Origin: Leisingera methylohalidivorans DSM 14336
Lineage (GTDB): Bacteria > Pseudomonadota > Alphaproteobacteria > Rhodobacterales > Rhodobacteraceae
Assembly (NCBI RefSeq): GCF_000511355.1
Contig: NC_023135.1
Location: 3,126,371-3,190,370, forward strand
Reading direction: 5' to 3'
DNA: 64,000 nucleotides
Below, in pieces: positions 55,937 to 64,000 of this stretch. The notes under the pieces were generated by a model that saw only the letters and a list, made by a program, of their open reading frames with translations, had not been told where the DNA came from and did no database searches. How positions within the stretch are numbered: position 1 is the stretch's first letter; each line of letters begins with the position of its first letter. The position numbers were made by a program, and so were the translations under genes.

Positions 55937-56313
55937 CGCCCGCTGACCACAAAATGGTCAGCGACCTGATGGAGACCTATTTTGAGGGCCTCCATCAGGC
56001 CGACAGCGCCCAGCTGCGTAAGGTTTTTCATCCGCAGCTGGCCTATGTCTGCGCCACCGAAGGCGATGAACTATATCTGGATCTTGAAACCTACATGAGC
56101 CGCGTGGACGGTCGTGAGCCGCCGGTCAAACGTGGTGACCCGCGCGAGGAGGAGATCCTGGAGATTGCTTTTGCCAGCGACCGGCTGGCCCGTGTCAGCG
56201 CCCGGATGACTATGATGGGGCGCGATTTCCACGATTTGCTCACCCTTGTCCGCTACGGCGCCGAATGGCGCATCATTGCAAAAGTGTTTTCCTATGTTCC
56301 GCGAAAGGACTGA
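55933..56313 (+). CDS. NTF2-like / lumazine-binding-like family protein
   Basis: The protein has 126 residues and the layout of a SnoaL/NTF2-like alpha+beta cone: an N-terminal helix (VSDLMETYFEGLHQADSAQL), then F-H-P and strands ending WRIIAKVFSYVPR. Members act as small enzymes or binding proteins; the function here is unknown. It overlaps the GST gene (ATGA) and precedes the tautomerase by 3 bases. Confidence 0.8.
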   Translation: MTPADHKMVSDLMETYFEGLHQADSAQLRKVFHPQLAYVCATEGDELYLDLETYMSRVDGREPPVKRGDPREEEILEIAFASDRLARVSARMTMMGRDFHDLLTLVRYGAEWRIIAKVFSYVPRKD

Positions 56314-56316
56314 CCG

Positions 56317-56538
56317 ATGCCCTATGTGAATATCAAAGTGACCCGCGAAGGCGGCCCCGACGGCACCGGCCCAAGCGCAGAACAAAAAGCGCAGCTGATT
56401 GCCGGGGTCACGGAGCTCTTGCAGGATGTTCTGGGCAAGAACCCGGCGACAACCTTTGTTGTGATCAATGAGGTCCCGCTGGAGGATTGGGGTGTTGGCG
56501 GCCTGCCGGTTCAGGAGTACCGGAAGCAGGCGCAATGA
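56317..56538 (+). CDS. 4-Oxalocrotonate tautomerase-like protein
   Basis: The small protein has 73 residues. After removal of Met, Pro1 (MPYVNIKV) would be the catalytic base, as in the tautomerase superfamily. Length and the QLIAGVTELLQDVLGK helix agree with the family. It lies in an operon with a nitronate monooxygenase, overlapping its start by 4 bases. The substrate is unknown. Confidence 0.88.
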   Translation: MPYVNIKVTREGGPDGTGPSAEQKAQLIAGVTELLQDVLGKNPATTFVVINEVPLEDWGVGGLPVQEYRKQAQ

Positions 56539-57512
56539 AGACGCGGCTGACAGAAGCGCTGGGGATCACCTGCCCGGTGATCCAGGCGCCGATGGCCTTT
56601 GCGGCAGGCGGTGCGCTGGCAAGCGCCGTCTCCAATGCCGGCGGGCTGGGTATGATCGGAGGTGCTTACGGCGATCCTGAGTGGATCAATCGGCAGTTCG
56701 ATATCGCCGCGGGCGCCCGTGTGGGCTGCGGGCTGATCACCTGGAAGCTGGCGAAACAGCCGCAGCTGCTTGACCGGGTGCTGGCGCGTGATCCGGCGGC
56801 GCTGTTCCTGTCATTCGGGGATCCGGAGCCATTTGCACCCGCGATCCGGGACGCCGGTGTTCCGCTGATCTGCCAGGTCCAGACCCTGCGCGATGCGCGG
56901 CAAGCGCTGGACTGCGGCGCAGACATCATTGTCGCCCAAGGCGCGGATGCCGGAGGGCACGGCGAGGCACGCGGCACCTTTGCGCTGGTCCCGGAGATTG
57001 CGGACGAGATTGCGCGCCGGAACAACAAGGCGCTGCTGTGTGCCGCTGGAGGTATCGCGGACGGGCGCGGCCTTGCGGCGGCCATGATGCTCGGGGCGGA
57101 CGCAGCGGTGATCGGCACGCGGTTCTGGGCCTCGCACGAGGCGCTGGTGCATCCGCGCATTCTGGACCGCGCACTGGCGGCGACGGGGGACGATACCATC
57201 CGCACCAAAGTGGTGGACGTGGTCCGCGGTTATGACTGGCCCGGCCGCTACAACGGGCGCGTCCTGCGCAATTCCTTCGTTCAGAAATGGCACGGCTCCG
57301 AGGACGCCTTGAAACTGGAAGTCGGCATTGAAGCGGCGAAATGGGCGGCAGCTCAGGAGGCCGGGAACCTGGATGTTGCAACCGCCTTTGCCGGTGAAGG
57401 CATCGGCCTGATCGATACAGTGCTGCCTGCCAGCGATATCCTGGCCGTTGTTATGGACGGGGCGCAGCGGATCCTGGCAGCAGCAGGGCAAAACCAGCAA
57501 GAGGCCCCGTAA
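56535..57512 (+). CDS. Nitronate monooxygenase / 2-nitropropane dioxygenase family
   Basis: The flavoprotein has 325 residues and a TIM barrel fold. The N-terminus IQAPMAFAAGGALASAVSNA and the FMN-binding A-Q-G-A-D-A-G-G-H segment (catalytic His) are intact, and A-A-G-G-I-A-D-G-R and G-T-R-F follow. Family enzymes oxidise alkyl nitronates to carbonyl and nitrite. It is the last gene of the GST operon. The combination suggests detoxification of a reactive or nitro compound, which is inference. Confidence 0.91.
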   Translation: MKTRLTEALGITCPVIQAPMAFAAGGALASAVSNAGGLGMIGGAYGDPEWINRQFDIAAGARVGCGLITWKLAKQPQLLDRVLARDPAALFLSFGDPEPFAPAIRDAGVPLICQVQTLRDARQALDCGADIIVAQGADAGGHGEARGTFALVPEIADEIARRNNKALLCAAGGIADGRGLAAAMMLGADAAVIGTRFWASHEALVHPRILDRALAATGDDTIRTKVVDVVRGYDWPGRYNGRVLRNSFVQKWHGSEDALKLEVGIEAAKWAAAQEAGNLDVATAFAGEGIGLIDTVLPASDILAVVMDGAQRILAAAGQNQQEAP

Positions 57513-57560
57513 ACAGGATTGAGGACCAGGCGGGGGCAGCCCTGCCTGGTCCATCAGGTC

Positions 57561-58424
57561 TCAGCAAGCATGGTCTAGAACAAATTTGCCCGTGAGCCCC
57601 GGCGTATCCAGCCGGTGATGCGCCTCTGCGATTTGGTCAAGCGGCAGAATATCTTCGATCTCGGGGGCCAGAGCGCCCTGTGCCAGCCAGCCCGCCAAGG
57701 GCACCAGCACCTCCTGATCTGCAGGGTTCTGAACCGTCACCGGAGTGATCCCCCGAGCCGCGGTAAAGACCCCGCCCGGCTTCCACCATTCCGGCACAAT
57801 GGTTGCATAGGCACCGCCGTCCGTCACCGCAGCAAAAGCCCGTTGCGCATGTTCCCGGCCGCGCACGTCAATGGCGCCATCCACGTCTCGTGCATCCGGG
57901 GCCGTGAGTTCGAACCCCAGCAGGGGCGCGATTGCCGCGGCCATTGCGCCAACCGCGCCGTTGGGGTTGTTGACCAGAACACGGGCGCCCGGCGGCAGGT
58001 CCAGGGCCAGAAATGCTGCCAAAGCTGTGCTGCCTATCAGCGGCACCGCGGCGGCAGTGCTAAAGGAAACTGCATGGGCAATCCTCACAACCTGACTGGC
58101 CGCCAGGGCGGCAAATTCCGCATGGGTGCCTACCAGCGATCCCGGCTGCGGCGACATCGCCATCACCCGGTCGCCAGGGGCGAATCCCTCCGTATCCGGG
58201 CCAAGCGCCTCGACGGTGCCAGCTGCGTCCCAGCCCAGGACCATCGGAAAATGGGCCGGGTCATCGGGCAGGAACTTTCCTGACCGGACGCCCGCATCCA
58301 CCGGGTTCGCGCTGGAGGCATGGACCCGGATCAGCACCTCCCCCGACTTGGGCTCCGGACGCTGCAGGTCTGCAATCCGGAACACGTCCGCCCCGCCAAA
58401 GGTCTCGATAATTGCAGCTTTCAT
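57561..58424 (-). CDS. MDR-family NADPH:quinone reductase-like protein
   Basis: The protein has 287 residues and belongs to the medium-chain dehydrogenase/reductase superfamily, lacking the zinc ligands. It shows AIIETFGGADVFRIADL, the GDRVMAMSP segment and the cofactor region V-L-V-N-N-P-N-G-A-V-G-A-M-A. The usual G-x-G-x-x-G has a changed first part (N-P-N-G-A-V-G). At 287 residues it is shorter than typical (about 310-325). The start at 58424 follows GGAGGCACGG. Divergent from a TetR regulator, which is probably its repressor. Confidence 0.87.
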   Translation of the reverse strand: MKAAIIETFGGADVFRIADLQRPEPKSGEVLIRVHASSANPVDAGVRSGKFLPDDPAHFPMVLGWDAAGTVEALGPDTEGFAPGDRVMAMSPQPGSLVGTHAEFAALAASQVVRIAHAVSFSTAAAVPLIGSTALAAFLALDLPPGARVLVNNPNGAVGAMAAAIAPLLGFELTAPDARDVDGAIDVRGREHAQRAFAAVTDGGAYATIVPEWWKPGGVFTAARGITPVTVQNPADQEVLVPLAGWLAQGALAPEIEDILPLDQIAEAHHRLDTPGLTGKFVLDHAC

Positions 58425-58475
58425 CCGTGCCTCCATTCATTGTGTAGTGATCGATAAATGATAATGGAGGCGACG

Positions 58476-59066
58476 ATGGGGCGGCAGCGGTCCTTTGACA
58501 CCGATCACGCGATTGAACAGGCGATGCTGCTGTTTTGGGAGCGCGGATATCAGGCCGCGTCCATGGCCGATCTCAGTGCTGTCATGGGATTGAACCCGCC
58601 CAGCATCTACGCGGCCTTTGGCAACAAACAGGCGCTGTTTGAACGGTGCGCCGCCCATTATGCGCAGCATTTTGCAGCTTACGCCCCTCGCGCCCTTGAT
58701 GAGGAAGTAACCGCCGCAAAGGCACTGTGCCGCCTTGTGTCCGAGGCGATTAAGGCATTTTCCGCGGAAGAGACGCCCAAGGGCTGTCTGCTTGTCAGTG
58801 CCGCAACCAATTGCGGCAAGGGCAGCACCGGCGCGCAGGATCTGCTTGCCGGGTACAGGCAAGCCAGCGAGTCCATAATTGCAGACCGGATCCGGCGCGG
58901 AATCGAGGAAAGTGACATGCCTGCTTCCACCGAGCCGGATCTGCTAGCGAAATACGTTGCGGTACTGTTTCAGGGGCTTGCAGCTCAAGCCCGTGACGGG
59001 GCAACAGCTGACGAATGGCACGGGGTGGCAGAATTTGCGCTCGGCCATATAGAGGGTTCACTGTGA
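58476..59066 (+). CDS. TetR-family transcriptional regulator
   Basis: The protein has 196 residues. The N-terminal helix-turn-helix (about residues 10-55, AIEQAMLLFWERGYQAASMADLS, then NPPSIYAAFGNKQALF) is typical of TetR members such as AcrR-like repressors. The C-terminal ligand domain is helical. The start at 58476 follows GGAGG at 58466. The gap of 51 bases to the divergent reductase holds TCATT...AATGA ends with 15 bases between (58435-58459), a possible operator. Confidence 0.9.
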   Translation: MGRQRSFDTDHAIEQAMLLFWERGYQAASMADLSAVMGLNPPSIYAAFGNKQALFERCAAHYAQHFAAYAPRALDEEVTAAKALCRLVSEAIKAFSAEETPKGCLLVSAATNCGKGSTGAQDLLAGYRQASESIIADRIRRGIEESDMPASTEPDLLAKYVAVLFQGLAAQARDGATADEWHGVAEFALGHIEGSL

Positions 59067-59221
59067 CGGCACAGGAAGCCAACTGCCCGCGCACGTCCAC
59101 AATGAGACAAAATAGGCCGGGAATTCTGGCCAGCATCGAAGTATCCGCAAAATTCCGCCTAGAATCAGGCGTGCTTCGTGGCGGTCTGCAAGTACAGTAA
59201 TGTCCTGAGCCTGGCACACTA

Positions 59222-59536
59222 CTAAAGGTGATTTTTCTGTACGCAGCCAAATGCCTGCATTTCCTTTTGCAACGCCGTGCTTAGTGTGCGCGCACGGCAA
59301 ACATTCAAAGGGTTTGGAACAGGCCAGGATCTGACCATCATTGTGTCAGGCATTCCCGCAGTCAACACCGATCCGATGACAACATCTTCGATCGTGCCGG
59401 GGACTACACCTGCACGTTCAACCGCGTGCTGAATAGCATGACCCATCATGGTAGGGGATTTTATGTTGTTCAACGCACCCTTAAAGGCAGTCCCAATCGG
59501 GGTTCGCGCGGTTGAGACGATAACGGCTTCTCTCAT
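59222..59536 (-). pseudogene. Truncated thiolase (acetyl-CoA acetyltransferase), N-terminal fragment
   Basis: On the minus strand, 104 codons begin MREAVIVSTARTPIGTAFKG and continue IEDVVIGSVLTAG, the N-terminal 60 or so residues of a thiolase. The catalytic Cys and the C-terminal His/Cys domain are lost, and the tail after the break matches nothing I know. It lies 11 bases after a fadJ tail, the usual order in beta-oxidation operons. So it is a deletion relic. Confidence 0.85.
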
Positions 59537-59547
59537 GATTTTTCCTT

Positions 59548-59790
59548 TTAGACATCAAAATGCGCGGCAAGTGTCACGCCCGAGGTTGCGAGGTCTTCCA
59601 ACAAAGGCGCAGGCGTGAACCGCATCTCGCCATAGGCGCCAAGCGACTGCCGATAGTGGGTCATGCGTTCCAGAATCTGGCTCAATCCAATCTCATCGGC
59701 ATAGTGCATCGGGCCGCCGCGCCAGTTTGGAAAGCCATAGCCATTGGCCCAGACCAGGTCGCAATCGCCCAGGCGCTGAGCCTCCCCCTT
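59548..59790 (-). pseudogene. C-terminal fragment of FadJ-type multifunctional beta-oxidation enzyme
   Basis: On the minus strand about 80 codons read VWANGYGFPNWRGGPMHYAD followed by LLEDLATSGVTLAAHFDV and a TAA. This is the end of the 3-hydroxyacyl-CoA dehydrogenase domain of FadJ/FadB proteins. The upstream part is cut off exactly where an IS3 element begins (59791), and it does not reappear on the far side of the element, so sequence was also lost. Confidence 0.85.
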
Positions 59791-59832
59791 TGAAGTGGTC
59801 CGCCCCTATGTTTAGGAAACGGAGGACCAGCA

Positions 59833-60111
59833 ATGGCCAACAAGCGACCGAAGCCCGAAGAGATTGTTACGAAGTTACGGCAAGTTGAGGTCCTGACAGG
59901 ACAAGGCATGCCGCGTCTCGATGCGATCAGACAGATCGGCGTGACCGAACAAACCTTTTACCGCTGGAAGAAAAAGTACGGTGGAATGGGCACAGAGCAA
60001 CTCAAGGACCTGAAGCGGCTTCAGAAAGAGAACGAGCGGCTGCGTCGTGCGGTGTCGGATCTGACTTTGGACAAGCTGATCCTGAAGGAAGCCGCATCGG
60101 GAAACTTTTGA
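59833..60111 (+). CDS. IS3-family transposase OrfA
   Basis: The protein has 92 residues. A helix-turn-helix region (KPEEIVTKLRQVEVLTGQGM, then GVTEQTFYRWKKKYGGM) is followed by a leucine-zipper-like helix (LKDLKRLQKENERLRRAVSDL in pieces), as in the IS407/IS511-like branch. It ends KEAASGNF. OrfB begins in the -1 frame at the stop codon, suggesting programmed frameshifting in the ancestor. Confidence 0.92.
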   Translation: MANKRPKPEEIVTKLRQVEVLTGQGMPRLDAIRQIGVTEQTFYRWKKKYGGMGTEQLKDLKRLQKENERLRRAVSDLTLDKLILKEAASGNF

Positions 60112-60958
60112 GCCCTTCACGCCGACGCGCTTGCACTGATCATGTGCGTAGCCGGTTCAAGGTATCTGAGCGACGCGTTTGCCGTGTTCTGGGCCGGCAC
60201 CGGCCCACACAGCGTCGATCGCCACGAGGGCGGGCTGACGAGGAGCGTTTGATCGCGGATATGATTGAGCTGGCACGGCAGCACGGTCGATATGGCTACC
60301 GCCGGGTTGCCGCCCTGCTGAGAGATGCAGGATGGCAGGTGAATGACAAACGCGTGGAACGCTTGGGGCGGCGTGAGGGGCTTAAAGTGCCAATGAAACA
60401 ACCAAAGAAGGGGCGGCTCCGGCTGAACGATGGATCGTGCGTCCGTCTGCAGCCCGGGTATCGCAACCATGTTTGGCCGTATGGCTTCGTGCATCATCGA
60501 ACCGACGCTGGCAGGGCGTTCAGGACGCTCAACATCTTGGACGAGCACAGCCGGGAATGTCTGACGATCCGTGTAAAACGCAAGCTGAACCCGACCGAAG
60601 TCATTGATGCACTGACTGACCTGTTCACCCTGCGCGGCGTGCCAGGCTGCATTCGGTCAGACAATGGCCCGGAGTTCATCGCTGAGGCTGTCAGAGACTG
60701 GATCAAAGCGGCCGGAGCAAAGACTGCGTATATCGAGCCTGGGTCACTCTGGGAAAACGGCTGCTGCGAAAGCTTCAATGGGCGGATGCGGGACGAATTG
60801 CTCAACGGTGAAATCTTCTACCCGCTGCGCGCAGCCCAAATCATCATCGAAAGCTGGAGAAAACACTCAACACCAAGCGACCACACAGTGCATTGGGCTA
60901 CCGCCCGCCAGCGCCCGAAGCCATCGTCTTGATGGACCGCAGGCCAATCATGCACTAA
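60108..60958 (+). pseudogene. IS3-family transposase OrfB, 3' frameshift
   Basis: The frame holds the integrase core of OrfB (GRYGYRRVAALLRDAGWQVN, CIRSDNGPEF, ENGCCESFNGRMRDELLNGE). Near 60864 a small deletion shifts the frame. The normal ending L-N-T-K-R-P-H-S-A-L-G-Y-R-P-P-A, finishing RRPIMH at 60958, is then found in another frame. In the first frame the protein stops at 60932 with an unrelated tail. The DDE residues themselves precede the shift, so residual activity cannot be ruled out. Confidence 0.85.
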
Positions 60959-61066
60959 CTTTCAATTTGGACCACTCAAGCGGGGCTGCTCAAAAGGCCC
61001 CCCAAGCCTTTCTCTTCCGCCACTGCGAATGGCCAAAGAGGGAGGATTTGCAGGCCTCGTTCAAAA

Positions 61067-61960
61067 TCAAAACCTGCCCGCCATGCGGATCGCAGCGTCG
61101 ATCAACCACTGCACTGGCTCGGATCGTGGCTTATGTGTCAGATAGACGACACCCATCTGCATCGGCGGCGGCAAATCCGGGACGCCAATTGCCTGCATCC
61201 CGTGCGCGTGAAGTTGCTTGCGATACAAGGGCTCGGGGCACAGTTCTACGATGTCGTCGGCTTCGCTGAGGATTGAAAGCAGGTAAGGGGAGCGGCAATA
61301 AACGGGCACCTGTTGAAGCTGGATGCCGCGCCTTCCCAGCCAGTCCAGAAGAGCTTGGTCGGCACTGGCGGGCGATGGATTGATCGCCCAGCGCCTCTTG
61401 GCCAGATCCTCCCAGCTGATCGGGCCGGATAACTCCGCGCTGGCATTTGCAACGGGGATCATCTGAATTTCCCTGACCTTCACGAACGTCATGTCCGACG
61501 GCAGGGTCGCGCTGTCCGCTAGAATGACGGCAAAATCGAGATGCCCTTCTGTCAGCTTGGGAAGGGTAGTCAGCATGAAGCCAATATCCATATCGAGCGA
61601 TCCGGTGGGGTAACGTGCGCCAAAGTCCGCGACAAGCCGCCGCAGGCTGAACGCGGCAAGTACGGGCGTGATCGCCATCCGCACGTTGGCCTGTACCTGA
61701 CCGGTCAGGCGGCGCACGTCTTCTTCTGCGCGCTGCATCGTCGCCAGGACCAGACGAGCGTGCGACAGCAGTGACTGGCCGGCGGTTGTGAAGTCAGTTC
61801 CGTGCGTTTGCCTGATCAGCAAGGTCGCACCAAGTTCGCGTTCCATCTCGCGCAGCGTCCGAGTGACTGCGCTCTGGCTCAGACCGAGGGCGCGGGCTGC
61901 GCCGCGGATCGAACCGCATTCTGCCAGGGTCACCAATGCCCTTAACTGATTTAATTGCAT
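61067..61960 (-). CDS. LysR-family transcriptional regulator
   Basis: The protein has 297 residues. The helix-turn-helix (about residues 3-60, LAECGSIRGAARALGLSQSA followed by VTRTLREMERELGATLL) leads into an effector-binding domain. ATG 61960 is chosen; a GTG at 61963 is adjacent. It is divergent from an M20 amidohydrolase and TRAP genes, with an inverted repeat in the 83-base gap, so it probably regulates them. To its 3' side (60978-61066) no gene is seen. Confidence 0.9.
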   Translation of the reverse strand: MQLNQLRALVTLAECGSIRGAARALGLSQSAVTRTLREMERELGATLLIRQTHGTDFTTAGQSLLSHARLVLATMQRAEEDVRRLTGQVQANVRMAITPVLAAFSLRRLVADFGARYPTGSLDMDIGFMLTTLPKLTEGHLDFAVILADSATLPSDMTFVKVREIQMIPVANASAELSGPISWEDLAKRRWAINPSPASADQALLDWLGRRGIQLQQVPVYCRSPYLLSILSEADDIVELCPEPLYRKQLHAHGMQAIGVPDLPPPMQMGVVYLTHKPRSEPVQWLIDAAIRMAGRF

Positions 61961-61993
61961 CACTCACCCCTGACCAGCTTTTGTTGTCACCCT

Positions 61994-62023
61994 ATCCGTT
62001 TTTCTGTCTGTGCGAAAACCGAT
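61994..62023. promoter_or_regulatory. Candidate LysR operator
   Basis: An imperfect inverted repeat has arms ATCCGTTTT and AAAACCGAT (one mismatch) separated by 12 bases. It lies in the divergent gap between the LysR gene and the M20 amidohydrolase gene. Confidence 0.45.
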
Positions 62024-62043
62024 CGCTGGGTAGCATCACAAAT

Positions 62044-63276
62044 ATGACACATACATCCTCGCAGGAACGCCCCGACTTCGACGCCATGCGCGACTGGCGC
62101 AGGCACATTCACCAGAACCCCGAACTGGGGTTCGAAGAACATCTGACCAGTACCTATGTGGCGGAACGGCTGGAAAGCTTCGGCCTAAGCGTCACCCGGG
62201 GTCTTGGCGGTACCGGCGTCGTGGCGCAGATCGCCGTGGGCGACCCGGACAAGGGGCCGCGGCTGGCCTTGCGGGCCGATATGGACGCGCTGCCGATGCA
62301 GGAGCATACCGGGCTTCCATATGCCTCCAGGGTTGCGGGCAAGATGCACGCCTGTGGCCATGACGGCCATACTGCCATGCTGCTTGGAGGGGCGGACCTG
62401 ATCGCGCGGCGTGTCCGGTCCGGCCAGATCAAGGGCAATGGCACCGTCACCTTCATCTTTCAGCCGGCCGAGGAAGTCGGCGGCAGCGACGGCGGCGCGC
62501 AGCGCATGATCGCCGAGGGGCTGTTCGACAAATTCCCCACCGACGAGGTCTATGGCATCCACAATGGCCCGACCGAGGAGGAAGGCCGGATGTATTTCCG
62601 CGAAGGCCCGTTCATGTGTTCCTCCGACAAACTGGAGATCGTGATCCGGGGCGCATCCAGCCACGGTGCCACGCCGCATCTGGCCAAAGACGCATCGCTC
62701 GCGATGGCGTCGACCATCATGGCACTGCATTCGGTCGTTTCGCAGAACGTTCCGCCACTGGAAACGGCGATCTTCAACGTTGGCCAGGTCAGCGCCGGAA
62801 CCGTCTTCAACATCATTCCGTCAGAGGCGCGGATCACCGCTTGCATCCGTGTCTTCAACCCCGAGACCGCAACGCTGGTGCATCGCCGCATCAAGGAAGT
62901 GGTGTCCGCACAGGCGCAGGCCTTCGGCTGCACCGGCGAGGTGATCGTCGACTACGGCTACCCTTCAGTTGTCAACGAGGCCCAGACCCTGGCCGCTGCC
63001 GCCGCCACCGCCACACGCCTATTCGGGACGGATCGCGTCGTCACGGATGCCGCCCGCGTAACGGCAAGCGAAGACTTTGCTTTCTACCTCAAGCACTGCT
63101 CCGGCAGCTTCTTTTTGATCGGCAACGGTGACAACGGCTACCGCGACGGCAAGCCCATCGGGCCCTGTTCTGTGCACAGCCCTTACTTCGACTTCAACGA
63201 CAACAACTTGACCGTCGGGGCCGAGTTCTGGGCCGGGCTGGTAGAGGATAAATTCCAGCAAGGAGTAACAACATGA
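62044..63276 (+). CDS. M20D amidohydrolase (hippurate hydrolase-like / N-acyl amino acid deacylase)
   Basis: The metallopeptidase-family enzyme has 410 residues and hydrolyses N-acyl or N-aroyl amino acids. The metal ligands are in KMHACGHDGHTAMLLGGADL (Cys/His) and F-Q-P-A-E-E (catalytic and metal Glu). RADMDALPMQE and a distal His near YGIHN and the C-terminal TASEDFAFY follow. The dimerisation lid domain spans about residues 190-300. The start at 62044 is preceded by little ribosome-binding signal (CACAAAT). It overlaps the TRAP binding protein gene by 4 bases, suggesting that its substrate is brought in by that transporter. Confidence 0.91.
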   Translation: MTHTSSQERPDFDAMRDWRRHIHQNPELGFEEHLTSTYVAERLESFGLSVTRGLGGTGVVAQIAVGDPDKGPRLALRADMDALPMQEHTGLPYASRVAGKMHACGHDGHTAMLLGGADLIARRVRSGQIKGNGTVTFIFQPAEEVGGSDGGAQRMIAEGLFDKFPTDEVYGIHNGPTEEEGRMYFREGPFMCSSDKLEIVIRGASSHGATPHLAKDASLAMASTIMALHSVVSQNVPPLETAIFNVGQVSAGTVFNIIPSEARITACIRVFNPETATLVHRRIKEVVSAQAQAFGCTGEVIVDYGYPSVVNEAQTLAAAAATATRLFGTDRVVTDAARVTASEDFAFYLKHCSGSFFLIGNGDNGYRDGKPIGPCSVHSPYFDFNDNNLTVGAEFWAGLVEDKFQQGVTT

Positions 63277-64000
63277 CCTTTCCGTTTTACCGTCCCCTCA
63301 CACGCGCCACCCTCGCGGCCGGTCTGTGTTTATCGTCCACGGTGGCGATGGCCGATACGGTCCTGACGATGTCCAGTTGGGCACCGGCTACATCCACACT
63401 ATCGACTGAATTTCTGGACAGCTTCGCCGCCGACGTTGCCCGCGTGACCGACGACCGCGTAACCGTTCGCATTCTGCCCGCTGCCCTTGGCGCGCCGCCT
63501 CAGCACTACGAACTGGCCCGCAAGGGCATTGCGGATATCACATGGGGTAACCTCACCTACGAACCTGAACGGTTCAAGGTCATGTGGTTTTGTGAATTGC
63601 CCATGTCCGGCGAAAGCGGTGAAGCCGGTTCAATCGCACTGTGGCGCACGTTCGATACCTATCTGAAGGATATGCCGGTCTTCGACGGCACACACATGCT
63701 GGCCGTATCTCTGTTCGGCGGTGCCGATGTCCATGACGCGCATAGGGCGCTGGTCACGCCAGAGGATTTTCGCAACCAAAAGATCCGCATGGGCAACCCG
63801 CTGCAAAAGACCCTTCTGGAAAAGATGGGCGCAATCCCCGTCGCCGCACCGGCCACAAAAGCATTCGAGCTGATCGATTCCGGCGTCATCGATGGCTCGC
63901 TTCATCCCATCGAGTCGATTATTGGCTTCGGCCTTCAGGACGCCTTGCCCTTTACGACCGAGGTCGAGGGCGGTCTTTACGATGCTATGTTCTTTCTGGC
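63273..64000 (+). CDS. TRAP transporter substrate-binding protein (DctP family), 3' truncated by window edge
   Basis: The first 242 residues are visible. A signal peptide (about residues 1-27, ending A-M-A before DTVLTMSSW) leads to a DctP-type periplasmic binding protein with GIADITWGNLTYEPERFKVM, then FRNQKIRMGNPLQKTLLEKM (including the Arg that usually binds a carboxylate) and AFELIDSGVIDGSLHP. The membrane subunits DctQ and DctM should follow outside the window. The ATGA overlap with the amidohydrolase suggests uptake of an acyl-amino-acid-like carboxylate. Confidence 0.92.
   Translation, partial: MTFPFYRPLTRATLAAGLCLSSTVAMADTVLTMSSWAPATSTLSTEFLDSFAADVARVTDDRVTVRILPAALGAPPQHYELARKGIADITWGNLTYEPERFKVMWFCELPMSGESGEAGSIALWRTFDTYLKDMPVFDGTHMLAVSLFGGADVHDAHRALVTPEDFRNQKIRMGNPLQKTLLEKMGAIPVAAPATKAFELIDSGVIDGSLHPIESIIGFGLQDALPFTTEVEGGLYDAMFFL

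Larger units (their letters stand above)
59791..60977 (+). mobile_element. IS3-family insertion sequence (inactive)
   Basis: The element has a left end TGAAGTGGTCCGCCCC and a right end whose reverse complement begins TTGAGTGGTCC, giving imperfect inverted repeats. Inside are orfA and orfB in the overlapping arrangement of IS3 elements. OrfB is frameshifted near its end. Boundaries are read from the repeats and may be off by a few bases; no clear target duplication was seen. Confidence 0.8.

Overview
The window looks like a chromosomal segment of a Roseobacter-clade alphaproteobacterium (Rhodobacterales, Leisingera/Phaeobacter-like). This is inferred from the high G+C, the many roseobacter-type genes (smo/mtl polyol operon, Hint-domain secreted proteins, a TRAP binding protein) and the trpF-trpB and rpsA neighbourhoods. 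No database search was possible, so the taxon is an inference.

Layout. Positions 1-2.1 kb hold the C-terminal part of a type I restriction subunit HsdR, followed by tRNA-Ser(GCT). From 2.7 to 23 kb is a mostly core region: a MocR regulator divergent from a DMT exporter, nucleoside hydrolase, pth, a DadA-like oxidase, rplY, lldD, trpA, a PagL-like outer-membrane protein, ychF, a DUF2237 gene, trpB, trpF, a LapA-domain protein, ihfB, an unusual Amt-family protein, an RTX protein and rpsA. From 23.6 to 27 kb is a decayed stretch: an orphan GntR regulator, a frameshifted RTX/Hint gene and a decayed IS5 transposase.

From 27.1 to 41.5 kb is one coherent catabolic island. A LacI regulator precedes a polyol ABC transporter (smoEFGK), sorbitol and mannitol dehydrogenases and a fructokinase. 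An Entner-Doudoroff block (zwf-edd-eda-pgi) follows directly. Together they would import sorbitol/mannitol, oxidise it to fructose, phosphorylate it, isomerise it and degrade it by the ED route. A perfect palindrome precedes each block, but the two palindromes differ, which suggests two regulators.

From 41.5 to 44.7 kb lies a graveyard of mobile elements: an IS110 transposase with one in-frame TGA, an IS3 OrfB with one in-frame TAG, and the frameshifted tail of a serine recombinase. From 45.2 to 53.9 kb, a cobalamin riboswitch controls a complete corrinoid uptake operon: btuB-btuF-btuC-btuD-cbiZ-unknown-exbB-exbD-exbD-tonB. The unknown 333-residue protein, rich in His/Cys motifs, is the best candidate for an undescribed function in the window.

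From 54 to 59 kb, a LysR regulator is divergent from a GST/NTF2-like/tautomerase/nitronate monooxygenase operon, next to a TetR/MDR-reductase divergent pair. From 59.2 to 61 kb is a wrecked beta-oxidation locus (thiolase and fadJ fragments) abutting an IS3 element. The window ends with a LysR regulator divergent from an M20 amidohydrolase coupled to a TRAP-type binding protein that runs off the end.
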